A program made the translations under genes and the position numbers. The notes below the pieces were generated by a model. The model saw only the letters and a list, made by a program, of their open reading frames with translations, ran no database searches and was not told the origin of the DNA. 64,000 nt of DNA from Granulosicoccus sp045106475 (GTDB lineage: Bacteria > Pseudomonadota > Gammaproteobacteria > Granulosicoccales > Granulosicoccaceae): positions 1-64,000 of the forward strand of contig JBGCEO010000019.1 of assembly GCA_045106475.1 (NCBI GenBank), read 5' to 3'. How positions within the stretch are numbered: the stretch's first letter is position 1; the number at the start of each line of letters is the position of its first letter. Shown piece by piece: positions 6,445-16,594 of this stretch.

Positions 6445-9321
6445 ATGAGCGCTACACCTAAATCACCCGAACCCAAGCCCTCGATGCAGGAGCAATGGGA
6501 TAACTCCATGCTGGGTGGTGCCAATTCGCCTTGGCTAGAGAGCCAGTATGAGCAATACCTGAGCGATCCCAACTCGGTAGATGAATCTTGGCGAAACTAC
6601 TTCGCAAGCTTGCCCATGGTTGCCGAAAATGCCCGTGAGGTGGCTCATTCGGAAATTCGAGCGCAATTCAGGCAGATGGCTAAACGCCCTGCTATGGGGG
6701 GTGCGGCATCAGCTCAGGCAGGCTCAAACAGCGCTGCTGCTGAACTTAAACAGATCTATGTAACGCAACTTATCAACGCCTATCGAGTGCGTGGCCATCA
6801 GCTGGCTAAAACCGATCCGTTGGGTAGCGAAACCATCGCGATGGTGCGCGAAGTGCGCTTACACGAAAATGGACTATCCGAATCGGATCTGGACACCGTG
6901 TTTCAGACACCTTCCCTGGAAGGGATCGATCAAGCACCGTTGCGCGACATTATTTCTCACCTTGAGCAATGCTACTGCGGTTCTATCGGTTACGAATTCA
7001 TGTACATCGACTACACGCCGCAAAAAGACTGGCTGCAGCAACGTATCGAGAGCGTTGCATCTGCGCCAGCTCTCAATCCAGAAACACGTCAGTGGATCCT
7101 TCAACGAGTCACCGCTGCTGAAAGCATGGAGCGACATCTGGGATCACGATACGTGGGTCAGAAGCGATTTTCACTTGAAGGCGGAGAGAGCCTCATTGTT
7201 GTAATGAGTGAAATTGTCCGGCGCGCAGGCGTGGCAGGTGTGAAGGATATGGTTATCGGCATGGCGCACCGGGGCAGGCTCAATGTGCTGGTCAATATTC
7301 TAGGTAAGAATCCGGCTGATCTATTTCAGGAGTTTGAAGGCAAGCACAACGAGAGTCTGTCATCGGGTGACGTTAAATATCATCAGGGGTTTAGTTCGGA
7401 TATCAAGACACCACACGGACACATACACTTGTCGTTGGCCTTTAACCCGTCTCACCTTGAAATCGTCTCGCCGGTTGTTGAGGGGTCGGTTCGCTCTCGC
7501 CAGGATCGCTATGGCGACAAAGAAGGTGAAAAGGTCTTGCCTATTGCCATCCACGGTGATGCTGCCTTTGCAGGTCAGGGCGTTGTCATGGAAACATTCA
7601 ACATGGCTGACTCGCGCGGGTTCTCAACCAAAGGAACTGTGCACATCATTGTCAACAATCAGATAGGTTTCACCACCAGTAATGTTGATGATGCGCGTTC
7701 AACGCTCTATGCCACCGACGTTGCCAAGATGATCAATGCACCCATTTTTCATGTTAACGGTGATGATCCTGAAGCAGTTTTCTTTGTAACCCAGTTAGCG
7801 CTCGATTTTCGCATGGCGTTCAAGAAAGATGTGGTTATCGATATGGTTTGTTACCGTCGTCATGGTCACAACGAAACGGACGAGCCGTCGGTTACACAGC
7901 CGATTATGTATAAGTCTATAAAAGCCTTGCCAACCACTCGAACCTTGTACGCAGATAAACTCGTAAAAGCCGGTGTGACCACGGATGCTGAAGCAGATCG
8001 TCTGGTTGAGGACTATCGTCAATCACTCGATGAAGGAAAAAACGTAGCGCCTGATGTGCTTGAGGGTCTTGCAGAAGCGCCTGAGCTACATGTTGACTGG
8101 TCGCAATTTACCGCGACTGATTGGCGTATTCCTTATGACAGCAAGGTGCCGTTATCGACCCTGCAGGCGTTGGCAACAAAACTGGCTACCTTGCCTGATG
8201 GTCTGGTTCTGCATTCCCGTGTCAAAAAGATCGTAGAGGATCGTCGTAAGATGACCGCTGGCGCTTTGCCATTGGATTGGGGCTATGCGGAAACCATGGC
8301 ATATGCCACTTTGCTTGATCAAGGCTATTCGGTTCGATTGTCAGGTCAGGACTGTGGTCGTGGCACCTTTGCACACAGGCATTCGGTTTTGCACAATCAA
8401 GTGACAATGGGCGCGCATGTGCCGCTGCGTGAATTAACTGATAAGGCAAATTTTCTGGTGATTGACTCAGTGTTGTCTGAAGAGGCGGTGCTTGGTTTCG
8501 AATATGGTTATGCAACAGCTGACCCCGAGACACTGGTTATTTGGGAAGCGCAATTTGGTGATTTCGCTAATGGTGCTCAGGTTTTGATAGACCAGTTCAT
8601 CAGTTCGGGTGAAACAAAATGGGGGCGACTCTGCGGATTAACCTTGTTGCTGCCACATGGTTATGAAGGTCAGGGTCCAGAGCACTCATCTGCTCGTCTG
8701 GAACGATTTTTACAATTATGTGCCGAGGACAATATGCAAGTTCTCGTCCCCAGTACTCCGGCTCAGGCCTACCATATGCTGCGTCGACAGATGGTTCGTC
8801 CGATGCGACGGCCGATGATAGTGATGTCACCAAAGAGTTTGTTGCGACACCGCTTGGCCACCTCCACGCTAGAGGATTTGGCGGAAGGTACGTTCCAGCC
8901 GGTCATCTCAGAGATCGATGATCTGGATCCAAATGCTGTCGATAGACTCGTGCTGTGTTCGGGCAAGGTTTATTACGACTTGCTGGAGGCGCGTAGAAGT
9001 GCAGACCTGAAAAACGTAGCATTAGTGCGATTGGAGCAGCTTTACCCATTCCCATACGACGCCATGAAAGATGCCGTTAAGCAATTCCCGCACGCCAAGT
9101 CAATTGTCTGGTGTCAGGAAGAGCCACGTAATCAGGGCGCATGGCGCTCAAACCGGCATCGTATTGAACGAGTGCTACCTGCCTCTGTGCACGATGTTGA
9201 GTTTGTTGGACGTGTGCCTTCGGCATCGCCCGCCAGTGGTTACATGAATCAACATCTTATCGAACAAAAGCGCTTGGTAGATGAAGCGTTGGCCATTGTA
9301 CCCAATAGCCAGTCTCACTGA
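6445..9321 (+). CDS. sucA: 2-oxoglutarate dehydrogenase E1 component
   Basis: This 958-residue thiamine-diphosphate enzyme decarboxylates 2-oxoglutarate and transfers the succinyl group to the E2 lipoyl arm in the TCA cycle. The N-terminus has the E1o-specific peptide with LGGANSPWLESQYE. The core shows GMAHRGRLNVL (about residue 271), the ThDP/Mg region HGDAAFAGQG with NNQIGFTT, and the C-terminal EEPRNQGAW segment typical of SucA. Length is normal for the family. The AGGA seven bases before the ATG fits a ribosome site. It forms an operon with sucB, 55 bp downstream. Confidence 0.98.
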   Translation: MSATPKSPEPKPSMQEQWDNSMLGGANSPWLESQYEQYLSDPNSVDESWRNYFASLPMVAENAREVAHSEIRAQFRQMAKRPAMGGAASAQAGSNSAAAELKQIYVTQLINAYRVRGHQLAKTDPLGSETIAMVREVRLHENGLSESDLDTVFQTPSLEGIDQAPLRDIISHLEQCYCGSIGYEFMYIDYTPQKDWLQQRIESVASAPALNPETRQWILQRVTAAESMERHLGSRYVGQKRFSLEGGESLIVVMSEIVRRAGVAGVKDMVIGMAHRGRLNVLVNILGKNPADLFQEFEGKHNESLSSGDVKYHQGFSSDIKTPHGHIHLSLAFNPSHLEIVSPVVEGSVRSRQDRYGDKEGEKVLPIAIHGDAAFAGQGVVMETFNMADSRGFSTKGTVHIIVNNQIGFTTSNVDDARSTLYATDVAKMINAPIFHVNGDDPEAVFFVTQLALDFRMAFKKDVVIDMVCYRRHGHNETDEPSVTQPIMYKSIKALPTTRTLYADKLVKAGVTTDAEADRLVEDYRQSLDEGKNVAPDVLEGLAEAPELHVDWSQFTATDWRIPYDSKVPLSTLQALATKLATLPDGLVLHSRVKKIVEDRRKMTAGALPLDWGYAETMAYATLLDQGYSVRLSGQDCGRGTFAHRHSVLHNQVTMGAHVPLRELTDKANFLVIDSVLSEEAVLGFEYGYATADPETLVIWEAQFGDFANGAQVLIDQFISSGETKWGRLCGLTLLLPHGYEGQGPEHSSARLERFLQLCAEDNMQVLVPSTPAQAYHMLRRQMVRPMRRPMIVMSPKSLLRHRLATSTLEDLAEGTFQPVISEIDDLDPNAVDRLVLCSGKVYYDLLEARRSADLKNVALVRLEQLYPFPYDAMKDAVKQFPHAKSIVWCQEEPRNQGAWRSNRHRIERVLPASVHDVEFVGRVPSASPASGYMNQHLIEQKRLVDEALAIVPNSQSH

Positions 9322-9376
9322 TCTACACTATCTTCTATCCCCTAGCTGTATTCAAATAAATAAAGGCCCGTACCGG

Positions 9377-10618
9377 ATGACTTCAGAGATCAAAGTGCCA
9401 ACATTGCCGGAATCGATTGCAGATGCATTGATCGTGACGTGGCACAAAAAAGAAGGTGACCCCGTTCGCCGTGATGAAGTGCTTGTCGATATTGAAACCG
9501 ACAAAGTGGTTCTTGAAGTACCTGCTGCTGAAGACGGGGTACTGGGTAAAATACTAGAAGCCGAAGGTACAACCGTAGCGGCTCATCAGGTCATAGGTTC
9601 TATTGAAGCAGGTGATGCTGCCAGCGCAGCTGCTCCTGCAGCCGACTCTTCTGTTTCAGCAGTTGCTGAAGCTGAAGATGCTACCGCTGAAGCTGGGCAA
9701 ACCAGCCCCTCGGTTCGCAAGCTACTAGCTACCCATGCTCTCAGCGCAGGGGATGTAAAGGGTACTGGCAAAAATGGTCGACTTTCCAAAGAGGATGTTG
9801 AGCGTCACGTTGCCGGCCAAGGCAGTGGATCATCGGTCTCTCTAGTACCACCAGCGCCAGCTGCACCTGCAGCCGCCAGCGCTGCCCCGGCACCGGTCGC
9901 TGCAATGCCAGAGGGCGAGCGAGTAGAAAAGCGTGTGCCAATGTCCCGGCTCAGGGCGCGTATTGCAGAGCGGTTGCTGTCGGCCACGCAAAACACAGCC
10001 ATGCTAACCACCTTTAATGAGGTGGACATGGGCAACTTTATTGAATTGCGAAAGCAGTACAAAGACAAATTTGAGAAATCGCATGGGATAAAGCTTGGCT
10101 TTATGTCGATTTTTTTGAAAGCAGCGACAGAGGCACTTAAGCGTTACCCTGACATCAATGCATCAATAGATGGTGATGATGTTGTGTATCACGGTTACTG
10201 CGATATCGGCGTAGCCGTGTCTTCTGATCGGGGACTGGTGGTACCTGTATTAAGAAACACAGAGTTTATGTCTCTGGCTGATATAGAAAAGACAATTGGC
10301 CACTATGCCGAGAAAGCTCGTGACGGCAAGCTCTCACTCGAGGAGATGACAGGGGGAACCTTCACAGTGTCCAATGGCGGTGTGTTTGGATCGCTGTTAT
10401 CCACGCCGATACTCAACCCTCCCCAGAGTGCAATACTGGGTATGCACGCCACCCAGGATCGCCCTATGGCAGTCAATGGGGAAGTCGTGATTCGACCGAT
10501 GATGTACATTGCGTTGAGCTACGATCATCGGATTGTGGACGGAAAAGGTGCAGTGGGATTCCTGAAAACAATTAAAGAGCTGGTTGAAGATCCGGCGCGA
10601 ATTGTTTTTGATATCTGA
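9377..10618 (+). CDS. sucB: Dihydrolipoamide succinyltransferase (E2) of 2-oxoglutarate dehydrogenase
   Basis: This 413-residue E2 subunit has three parts. An N-terminal lipoyl domain (1-76) carries the lipoylated Lys in IETDKVVLEVP. An Ala/Pro-rich linker leads to an E3/E1-binding domain (about 112-148, SPSVRKLLATHAL). After a second Ala/Pro linker, the catalytic domain ends with the acyltransferase motif SYDHRIVDGKGAVGFL. The frame is open upstream to 9281, inside sucA, but the ATG at 9377 starts the standard MTSEIKVPTLPES sequence. It passes succinyl groups from SucA to CoA. Confidence 0.98.
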   Translation: MTSEIKVPTLPESIADALIVTWHKKEGDPVRRDEVLVDIETDKVVLEVPAAEDGVLGKILEAEGTTVAAHQVIGSIEAGDAASAAAPAADSSVSAVAEAEDATAEAGQTSPSVRKLLATHALSAGDVKGTGKNGRLSKEDVERHVAGQGSGSSVSLVPPAPAAPAAASAAPAPVAAMPEGERVEKRVPMSRLRARIAERLLSATQNTAMLTTFNEVDMGNFIELRKQYKDKFEKSHGIKLGFMSIFLKAATEALKRYPDINASIDGDDVVYHGYCDIGVAVSSDRGLVVPVLRNTEFMSLADIEKTIGHYAEKARDGKLSLEEMTGGTFTVSNGGVFGSLLSTPILNPPQSAILGMHATQDRPMAVNGEVVIRPMMYIALSYDHRIVDGKGAVGFLKTIKELVEDPARIVFDI

Positions 10619-10648
10619 TCCAATAGACCCAGCAGCGCCTAATCACTA

Positions 10649-10689
10649 ATCAACTGGTCATGAGGCTGGTTGATCGCTGTCGTGTTTTT
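10649..10689 (+). terminator. Weak hairpin with T-run after sucB
   Basis: Arms ATCAAC (10649-10654) and GTTGAT (10669-10674) can pair and be extended by wobble pairs. A T-run follows at 10685-10689. The stem is AT-rich and the T-run is about ten bases from the stem, so this is only a possible terminator. It lies in the 318-bp gap 10619-10936 that separates sucB from the esterase gene. I see no gene or other clear element in that gap. Confidence 0.3.
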
Positions 10690-10936
10690 GTAATGAATGT
10701 TGGCTCATTTGTCGCATGAGTTTAATGACATAACCGATCAGCGTGATTGTGACATTAGCTCTGGCTACAGGTCGTGATAGAGCTGCACGGGATTGCAGGC
10801 TGATTTGTAACCAACATTAATACCCAGATTGTGGTTAATTCACCTTGTTTTACTAATGCTATGGCCAGCCGGCTGTACCGTTGTGAATGAGGCATACTCC
10901 CCGCGCTGCGATTTGGCAAGGAGCTAGAGATTAAAC

Positions 10937-12670
10937 ATGAACGTTCGCTTTAAAACTACCATGCGTCCAATAGTTGGCCTTTTGTGCAAGCAAGCTACGG
11001 CCTTGGTATTGCTGTTAACTGCTGCGCTAGTGGTGGCAGACGATCAGCCGCCATCTGAGCCGGCTAGTTTGGAGAGTATTCGCTACTCTTCCACTGCGGG
11101 TGAAATATTCTGGACGGCGGCTACTGACAATGAGCTGGTTGTGGGCTATCGGGTTGTGCGCGATGGGGAGCTACTGGGTATCAGAGATGCTAGAAGCGTC
11201 TTTGAAACTGGTCTGGTTCCAGGACAAACCTACACTTATGAGGTCAGTGCGCTAGATCATCAAGGCAATGAAGGTATAGCCCAGGTGGTCAAGCTATCGG
11301 GGGTTCGAGGCACGACTTTGAATGGATCAGTTCAAGGCACGCCTCCAGATGAGCTTCAGGACCCGCCCGGGCCGACGATCACAGACCCTTCAAGCTCCAC
11401 CGATGATGGCGGTCTGATTCTTTACAGTTCATCGGGACGGGCAACATTGTTGGAGGGAGATTCGGCGGGGATTTCTATTGGATTGTCCGTGCAGCGCACG
11501 CTTGCGCAAAAACGTACTGTCACCCTGTCGCTGGAGGCTGATGCCTCACGAGATTTCAATGAACTTGATCATGTATTTTCAAGTACGAGCTTGGCACCTG
11601 ATGAGTCGGGTTCAGTACTGACCCTGCGCCTTGATATCGGCGTGGCACCACTCATCCTGCATGAACGTTATTTCCGCCTAGTTGCTGACGATGGGGTATC
11701 GCGCACGTCCACCCAACTGGTTATAGACGTTACGCCCACTGCTTTGCCAGATGTCTATTTGCTTGCCGGTCAAAGCAATATGGAGGGCTACAGCGAAGTG
11801 GGTAGTCGCCAGCGTTTTCCTGGCGGTTTGGATGAGCGGCGTGAGCGAATAAAGCAACTCAACGTCAGACCAAACAGTCGCAGTATCTTCAACGACAATT
11901 CGATCTTTAGCGATGAGCAAGCCAACATTGCCAGTCCGATGTTTGTTCCTGCCGAGGATCCTTTGCATGAACCGAGAAATATCGGCATCGACGGAAAAGG
12001 GGCGACATTCGTAGGTCTGGGTTTAACCTTTGCAAAGGAAGCCCTGCGAACCTCAACTGCTGATATTTATCTGGTGCCGGCCGCTTGGGGAGCGACAGGC
12101 TTTTGTGCTAACTCGAAAGGTGATCTAGCCTGGAATGCTGAGGCAACCGAAGAGGATTTTCTGGGCGGCACTCTGCTCACTGAACGTGCACTCACTCGAT
12201 TGAACCTGACATTGCGTGAAACCGGTGGAATATTACGTGGCATTTTGTGGCATCAGGGTGGGGCTGACTCTAACAATCCGGATTGCGCTCGAACCTATTC
12301 GAGCAATCTTCAGGCACTTGCCCAACGCTTACGTCGCGATGCGCGTCAGGATGCTCGTGGACCCAGTGCCCGCGGTAACGACGCGGTTGTGCCTTTTATC
12401 GTAGCAACTCAGTCCAGAGGCGACGATGAAAGAGCAAACTTTTCAATATATAACCCTAGTAAGGTGCAGGTTGATTCGGTACACCGCAGTGTTGCCGAGT
12501 TTGTTCCATATTCTGATTTCGTCAACAACGATGATCTGGTGCCGCCGCAGTATCCCTGTGGGCAGGTGTCCTGCGTTCATTTTGGTGCAGCAGCGCTGCG
12601 CGAACAAGGGCGGCGTTTCTACGCAGCACTCAAACGAATCTGGAGTGCCGAGGGTGCTTATCACTTCTAG
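10937..12670 (+). CDS. Secreted SASA-domain carbohydrate esterase with fibronectin III-like domain
   Basis: This 577-residue protein has a hydrophobic N-terminal signal (about residues 17-36, ending near VADD), so it is exported. Residues about 40-125 look like a fibronectin type III module (GYRVVRDGELLG, YTYEVSALD). A beta-rich, Calx-beta-like stretch follows (about 160-275). The C-terminal half is a sialate O-acetylesterase/DUF303 (SASA, SGNH-like) domain with YLLAGQSNMEG (nucleophile Ser), GILWHQGGADSN and a C-terminal VHFG His. Such enzymes deacetylate glycans. It sits between sucB and lpd, where no esterase is expected. Confidence 0.85.
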   Translation: MNVRFKTTMRPIVGLLCKQATALVLLLTAALVVADDQPPSEPASLESIRYSSTAGEIFWTAATDNELVVGYRVVRDGELLGIRDARSVFETGLVPGQTYTYEVSALDHQGNEGIAQVVKLSGVRGTTLNGSVQGTPPDELQDPPGPTITDPSSSTDDGGLILYSSSGRATLLEGDSAGISIGLSVQRTLAQKRTVTLSLEADASRDFNELDHVFSSTSLAPDESGSVLTLRLDIGVAPLILHERYFRLVADDGVSRTSTQLVIDVTPTALPDVYLLAGQSNMEGYSEVGSRQRFPGGLDERRERIKQLNVRPNSRSIFNDNSIFSDEQANIASPMFVPAEDPLHEPRNIGIDGKGATFVGLGLTFAKEALRTSTADIYLVPAAWGATGFCANSKGDLAWNAEATEEDFLGGTLLTERALTRLNLTLRETGGILRGILWHQGGADSNNPDCARTYSSNLQALAQRLRRDARQDARGPSARGNDAVVPFIVATQSRGDDERANFSIYNPSKVQVDSVHRSVAEFVPYSDFVNNDDLVPPQYPCGQVSCVHFGAAALREQGRRFYAALKRIWSAEGAYHF

Positions 12671-12843
12671 TGCGTATTACGGTCAGGTTAAATCTGGCTG
12701 TCAAATAGTCGCCTTGACTGGCTGGTGAGTGTTCGATTTGTTCTGTTAGTTGAGAATCAAGCTTTCGTCATCTGAGACGCCTAAGATGGTATGCGTCCAC
12801 GATATACTGTTGGACTACTTTCGACTCAACACTAGGACAGCAA

Positions 12844-14280
12844 ATGGCCGAAGTCTACGACGTTATTGTTATCGGTGGCGGCCCCGCCGGTTATGTTGCC
12901 GCGATACGCGCGGCTCAGCTCGGGCTGAAGACTGCCTGTGTCGAGCAATGGATAAATAAACAAGACAAACCTGCCTTGGGAGGCACCTGCCTCAATGTTG
13001 GTTGTATTCCGTCTAAAGCACTGCTCGAGAGCACCGAGCTTTACGACACTGCCCAGCACGGCTTTGCCGAACTGGGCATCAATGTAAGCGATGTGTCTCT
13101 CGACGTACCCAAGATGATTGGGCGCAAGGACAAGATTGTTCAGGAGCTTACAGGTGGAATCGAAATGCTGTTCAAGCAGAACGGAATCGATTGGCTTAAA
13201 GGTAGGGGTCAGCTGCTAGCAGACAAGCAAGTAAAAGTGACTGATCATGATGGCAAGGAAACTGTGCATGATTCTGAAAACGTAATCATTGCTACCGGCT
13301 CTGTGCCGATAACGCTTTCTGCTACACCATTGGATGGCAACATCGTGGTCGATTCTGCAGGCGCACTCGATTGGGATGCTGTACCAGGCAGCGTTTGTGT
13401 TATCGGCGCAGGCGTGATTGGACTGGAGCTGGGCAGTGTCTGGCGGCGCATGGGGTCTGAAGTCGTATTACTCGAGGCACAAGATACCTTCCTGCCAATG
13501 GTTGATAAAGCCATTGCCCGCGAAGCGCAACGCACCTTTACCAAGCAAGGACTGGATATACGGTTGAGCACTCGGGTCATGGGTAGTGTTGTAAAAGGTA
13601 ATCAAGTAGTTGTCAGCTATCAGGATGCCTCTGGCGAACACGAGCAAATCTTTGACAAACTCATCGTGGCAGTGGGTCGTCGTGCGTTCACCGATGGTGT
13701 GTGCGCGTCGGAAGCAGCAGTGGAGCAGGATGAGCGGGGCTTGTTTCATGTCAACGAATATTGTGAAACCAATATCCCCGGTGTCTATGCGATCGGTGAT
13801 GTTGTGCGTGGTCCGATGCTGGCGCACAAAGGCTCAGAAGAGGGCGTTATGGCGGCAGAGCGTATTGCCGGACAGGCTGGATCAGTCAACTACGATGTTA
13901 TGCCTAACGTTGTTTACACCCATCCTGAAGTGGCATGGGTAGGCAAGACAGAAGAGCAGCTTAAAAGCGAAGGTGTGGACTATCAGGTCGGATCTTTTCC
14001 ATTTGCGGCCAGTGGGCGCGCAAAAGCCAAAGGCGATACCACCGGCATGGTCAAGATCATTCGAGACAAGAGCAACGATCGTATGTTGGGCGCGCATCTT
14101 ATTGGGCCGAGCGCCTCCGAGTTGTTGGCACAATCGGTTTTAGCCATGGAGTTTGATGCCACTATCGAAGACATCGCGCATACCATCCACGCTCACCCAA
14201 CTTTGTCTGAAGCTATGCACGAAGCCGCGCTGAGCGCAGACGGCCGCGCCATCCATATCGGTAATCGCAAGCGAAAATAA
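12844..14280 (+). CDS. lpd: Dihydrolipoamide dehydrogenase (E3)
   Basis: This 478-residue flavoprotein reoxidises the lipoyl groups of E2 with NAD+. It has an N-terminal FAD-binding GGGPAGYVAA motif and the redox-active disulfide GGTCLNVGCIPS at about residue 45. A second Rossmann motif (GAGVIGLELGSVW) binds NAD. The C-terminal active-site motif is HAHPTLSEAMHE. The start ATG is preceded by AGGAC. It lies 2.2 kb after sucB, separated by the esterase gene, and is followed by a strong terminator. It probably serves the SucAB complex and possibly pyruvate dehydrogenase or the glycine cleavage system too. Confidence 0.97.
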   Translation: MAEVYDVIVIGGGPAGYVAAIRAAQLGLKTACVEQWINKQDKPALGGTCLNVGCIPSKALLESTELYDTAQHGFAELGINVSDVSLDVPKMIGRKDKIVQELTGGIEMLFKQNGIDWLKGRGQLLADKQVKVTDHDGKETVHDSENVIIATGSVPITLSATPLDGNIVVDSAGALDWDAVPGSVCVIGAGVIGLELGSVWRRMGSEVVLLEAQDTFLPMVDKAIAREAQRTFTKQGLDIRLSTRVMGSVVKGNQVVVSYQDASGEHEQIFDKLIVAVGRRAFTDGVCASEAAVEQDERGLFHVNEYCETNIPGVYAIGDVVRGPMLAHKGSEEGVMAAERIAGQAGSVNYDVMPNVVYTHPEVAWVGKTEEQLKSEGVDYQVGSFPFAASGRAKAKGDTTGMVKIIRDKSNDRMLGAHLIGPSASELLAQSVLAMEFDATIEDIAHTIHAHPTLSEAMHEAALSADGRAIHIGNRKRK

Positions 14281-14306
14281 CCTCATACCAGGGGTCGGAC
14301 CACAAT

Positions 14307-14340
14307 AACAGGCTGATTTCATTAAGAATCAGTCTGTTTT
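14307..14340 (+). terminator. Rho-independent terminator after lpd
   Basis: A 12-bp stem (14307-14318 pairing with 14327-14338, one G-T wobble) encloses an 8-base loop and runs into TTTT and a further pyrimidine-rich stretch. It lies 27 bases after the lpd stop and 60 bases before the MFS gene, and so should close the lpd transcript. Confidence 0.78.
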
Positions 14341-14401
14341 CCTGTCTCTTTTGTCGCTTATTCTGTTGCCCAAGGGATAAATCAAGCGATTTTGCACTCC
14401 C

Positions 14402-15592
14402 ATGGCAATGAAGAATCGTTCAATCTTACTCCTGGTCTTGGCCGAAGTTGCGGCCATGACTCTGTGGTTTGTATCCTCCGCCACTCTTGCTGATCAGCAA
14501 AAAGAGCTGACTCTCAGCGATTTCAGCAGTGCGTTGCTTACCTCGGGAGTAGCAGCTGGGTTTGTCGTGGGCGCACTTTATGTGGCCATCTCCGGGATTG
14601 CAGATCGACATGACCCACGCCGAGTTTTTGCCATTTCAGCGATTCTGGCAGCGGCGGCCAACGCCTGTTTGCTGATGGTTGTGCCGGGAGGTGTCGTCAG
14701 CATTGCATTAAGAGTCTTTACCGGATTCTGTCTGGCTGGCGTCTATCCCGTTGGCATGAAGATAGCGATTGGCTGGGGGCAGAAAGATCGCGGATGGTTG
14801 GTCGGTTTGCTGGTTGGTGGTTTGACCCTGGGTTCAGCATCACCCCATTTACTCGCCTGGTTTGGTGGATCTAACTGGCGATTGACAACGGCGATTGCCT
14901 CGGCCCTGGCACTTTTTGCCGCCGGCCTGATTATGCTGACAAAGCTGGGACCTCACCATGCATCGCAAGCTCGAGTCACGGTCGGGCAAGTGTCTCTTGC
15001 CTGGACCGACAGGCGAATTCGACGGGCGTTTATCGGCTATCTGGGGCATATGTGGGAGCTGTACGCACTTTGGGCGTGGATTGCGCCTGCTGCGGCAGCG
15101 TCGTACATGTTGCAAACCGACGCCGCCACAGCCCTTGAGTGGTCAAAGCTGACTGCCTTTGTGGCTATAGCCTCTGGTGCATTACTGTGTCCTTTTGCAG
15201 GGCGGTATGCAGATCATCTTGGCAAGGCTGAGCTTACTATCTTCGCGATGCTAGTCAGCGCTGCCTCGGCCTTGATGGCTGCCTTCGTGTTCGGCGGTCC
15301 GGTAATTTTGGTTGCAACTGTCTTTGTGCTATGGGGATTATCCGTAATACCTGACTCGGCACAATTCTCAGCGCTGGTGGCTGATTTGTCGCCACCTGAA
15401 ATGAGCGGTAGTCTGATGTCATTGCAGACAGCACTGGGGTTCGCCTTGACGATATTGACCGTTCAACTAACGCCCATTGTCGTGGACCGATTTGGTTGGC
15501 CACTGCTCTTTTGCGTGCTCGCTTTAGGTCCGATCATCGGCATTGTGTCCATGACTGGCTTGACTCGAAGAAATCAGAATGCGTCGCACTGA
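14402..15592 (+). CDS. MFS transporter
   Basis: This 396-residue hydrophobic protein has about 12 predicted transmembrane segments in two halves. The loop between helices 2 and 3 reads ADRHDPRRVF, the classic MFS motif-A region (GxxxDRxGRR-like). A second such loop (GRYADHLGKAE) lies in the C-terminal half. The family moves small solutes across the inner membrane with proton coupling; substrate and direction cannot be deduced. It begins 60 bp after the lpd terminator and converges with the PAP2 gene, with stops six bases apart. Confidence 0.88.
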   Translation: MAMKNRSILLLVLAEVAAMTLWFVSSATLADQQKELTLSDFSSALLTSGVAAGFVVGALYVAISGIADRHDPRRVFAISAILAAAANACLLMVVPGGVVSIALRVFTGFCLAGVYPVGMKIAIGWGQKDRGWLVGLLVGGLTLGSASPHLLAWFGGSNWRLTTAIASALALFAAGLIMLTKLGPHHASQARVTVGQVSLAWTDRRIRRAFIGYLGHMWELYALWAWIAPAAAASYMLQTDAATALEWSKLTAFVAIASGALLCPFAGRYADHLGKAELTIFAMLVSAASALMAAFVFGGPVILVATVFVLWGLSVIPDSAQFSALVADLSPPEMSGSLMSLQTALGFALTILTVQLTPIVVDRFGWPLLFCVLALGPIIGIVSMTGLTRRNQNASH

Positions 15593-15598
15593 TTTATA

Positions 15599-16369
15599 TC
15601 AAGCTGACAACTGCGCAAAATGAATCCCATAGTCAGAAGCTTTCTCTGTGAAACTCAAATACAAGTAGATAGTAAACGTTAGAGCACACACCATCAGTAT
15701 CAGCGGCGCATGATGCTTGACCCTGTGAAGGGTGCTTGTGTGCAACTGCCAGATAAATGCAATGCCTAATGCATAGCCGAGCGTAGCTCCAGCCAGCACA
15801 TCGCTTGGCCAGTGCGCTAATAAATAGACACGTGATAGAGCTACCAGGACGGCCACCAACAAGCCTGCGGCATAAATCAGATATTGCAAACGGCGAGGTT
15901 GTCCGTAGGCGATCAGTGAGCTTGCCGCACAACTCACTACCGCAGCCGCACAGGCATGCCCACTGGGAAAGCTGAAAAACTCCAATGCGCCTTGTGACAG
16001 TTCAGGTCGAGCTCGGGCAATCAGTATTTTAAATACCACTACAGCTGATTTGGCCGCAGCATAGACGCAAACAAGATGTAGTGAGAGCCACCATTGCCTT
16101 GTACTAAGCAACAGAACCACGATACCGGCAACAATAAAGTTAGTGACGATTAAGTCTGCCAATAAGGTTGTTCCAAGCATTAGGCGATCCATGATCGGAT
16201 TGCGAAGTGTTTGAAGAGATTGGCTGAGCTGCGCGTCCAGACTCGATACGGCTGGTACTCTGGTAACCAGTATCATCAGCGTAAAAAAAATGATAAACAA
16301 AGCGGCGCAGCTCGCCAGATAAGGCCATGGACTATGAGTCGGGTGCTGATTTGCTGCCACTATATGCAT
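15599..16369 (-). CDS. PAP2-family membrane phosphatase
   Basis: This 256-residue protein has about six transmembrane helices and all three phosphatidic acid phosphatase signature motifs: KILIARARP (KX6RP), FPSGH, and SRVYLLAHWPSD (SRX5HX3D). Members dephosphorylate phosphatidate, undecaprenyl pyrophosphate or lipid A-type substrates on the periplasmic face. The specific substrate here is unknown. It is convergent with the MFS gene. The 225 bp between it and the divergent GMC oxidoreductase gene should hold promoters for both. Confidence 0.92.
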   Translation of the reverse strand: MHIVAANQHPTHSPWPYLASCAALFIIFFTLMILVTRVPAVSSLDAQLSQSLQTLRNPIMDRLMLGTTLLADLIVTNFIVAGIVVLLLSTRQWWLSLHLVCVYAAAKSAVVVFKILIARARPELSQGALEFFSFPSGHACAAAVVSCAASSLIAYGQPRRLQYLIYAAGLLVAVLVALSRVYLLAHWPSDVLAGATLGYALGIAFIWQLHTSTLHRVKHHAPLILMVCALTFTIYLYLSFTEKASDYGIHFAQLSA

Positions 16370-16594
16370 GGGCTAGGGCGACTTTGCTAGTGCTTCTTTA
16401 TTGTAAAAACTGCCCCTAAGCTTCTGGGCCGGGGAAACGTTGAGAATTTTCGCTTTGGCTCTCATCAACTAGAGTGTATAACATCGTCGAACGTTTACCC
16501 TCGGCACTTGCTATGAATAGACTTGCAACATCAGATCACACGGCTTGCCTGAATGGCATTGTAGATTCGATGCCATCTTGTTGAGCTCATTGCC

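Noticed and set aside
10937..12670. GlyGly-CTERM substrate for the rhombosortase
   Set aside because: The protein is secreted but ends in an ordinary sequence without a Gly-rich stretch, hydrophobic helix and basic tail.
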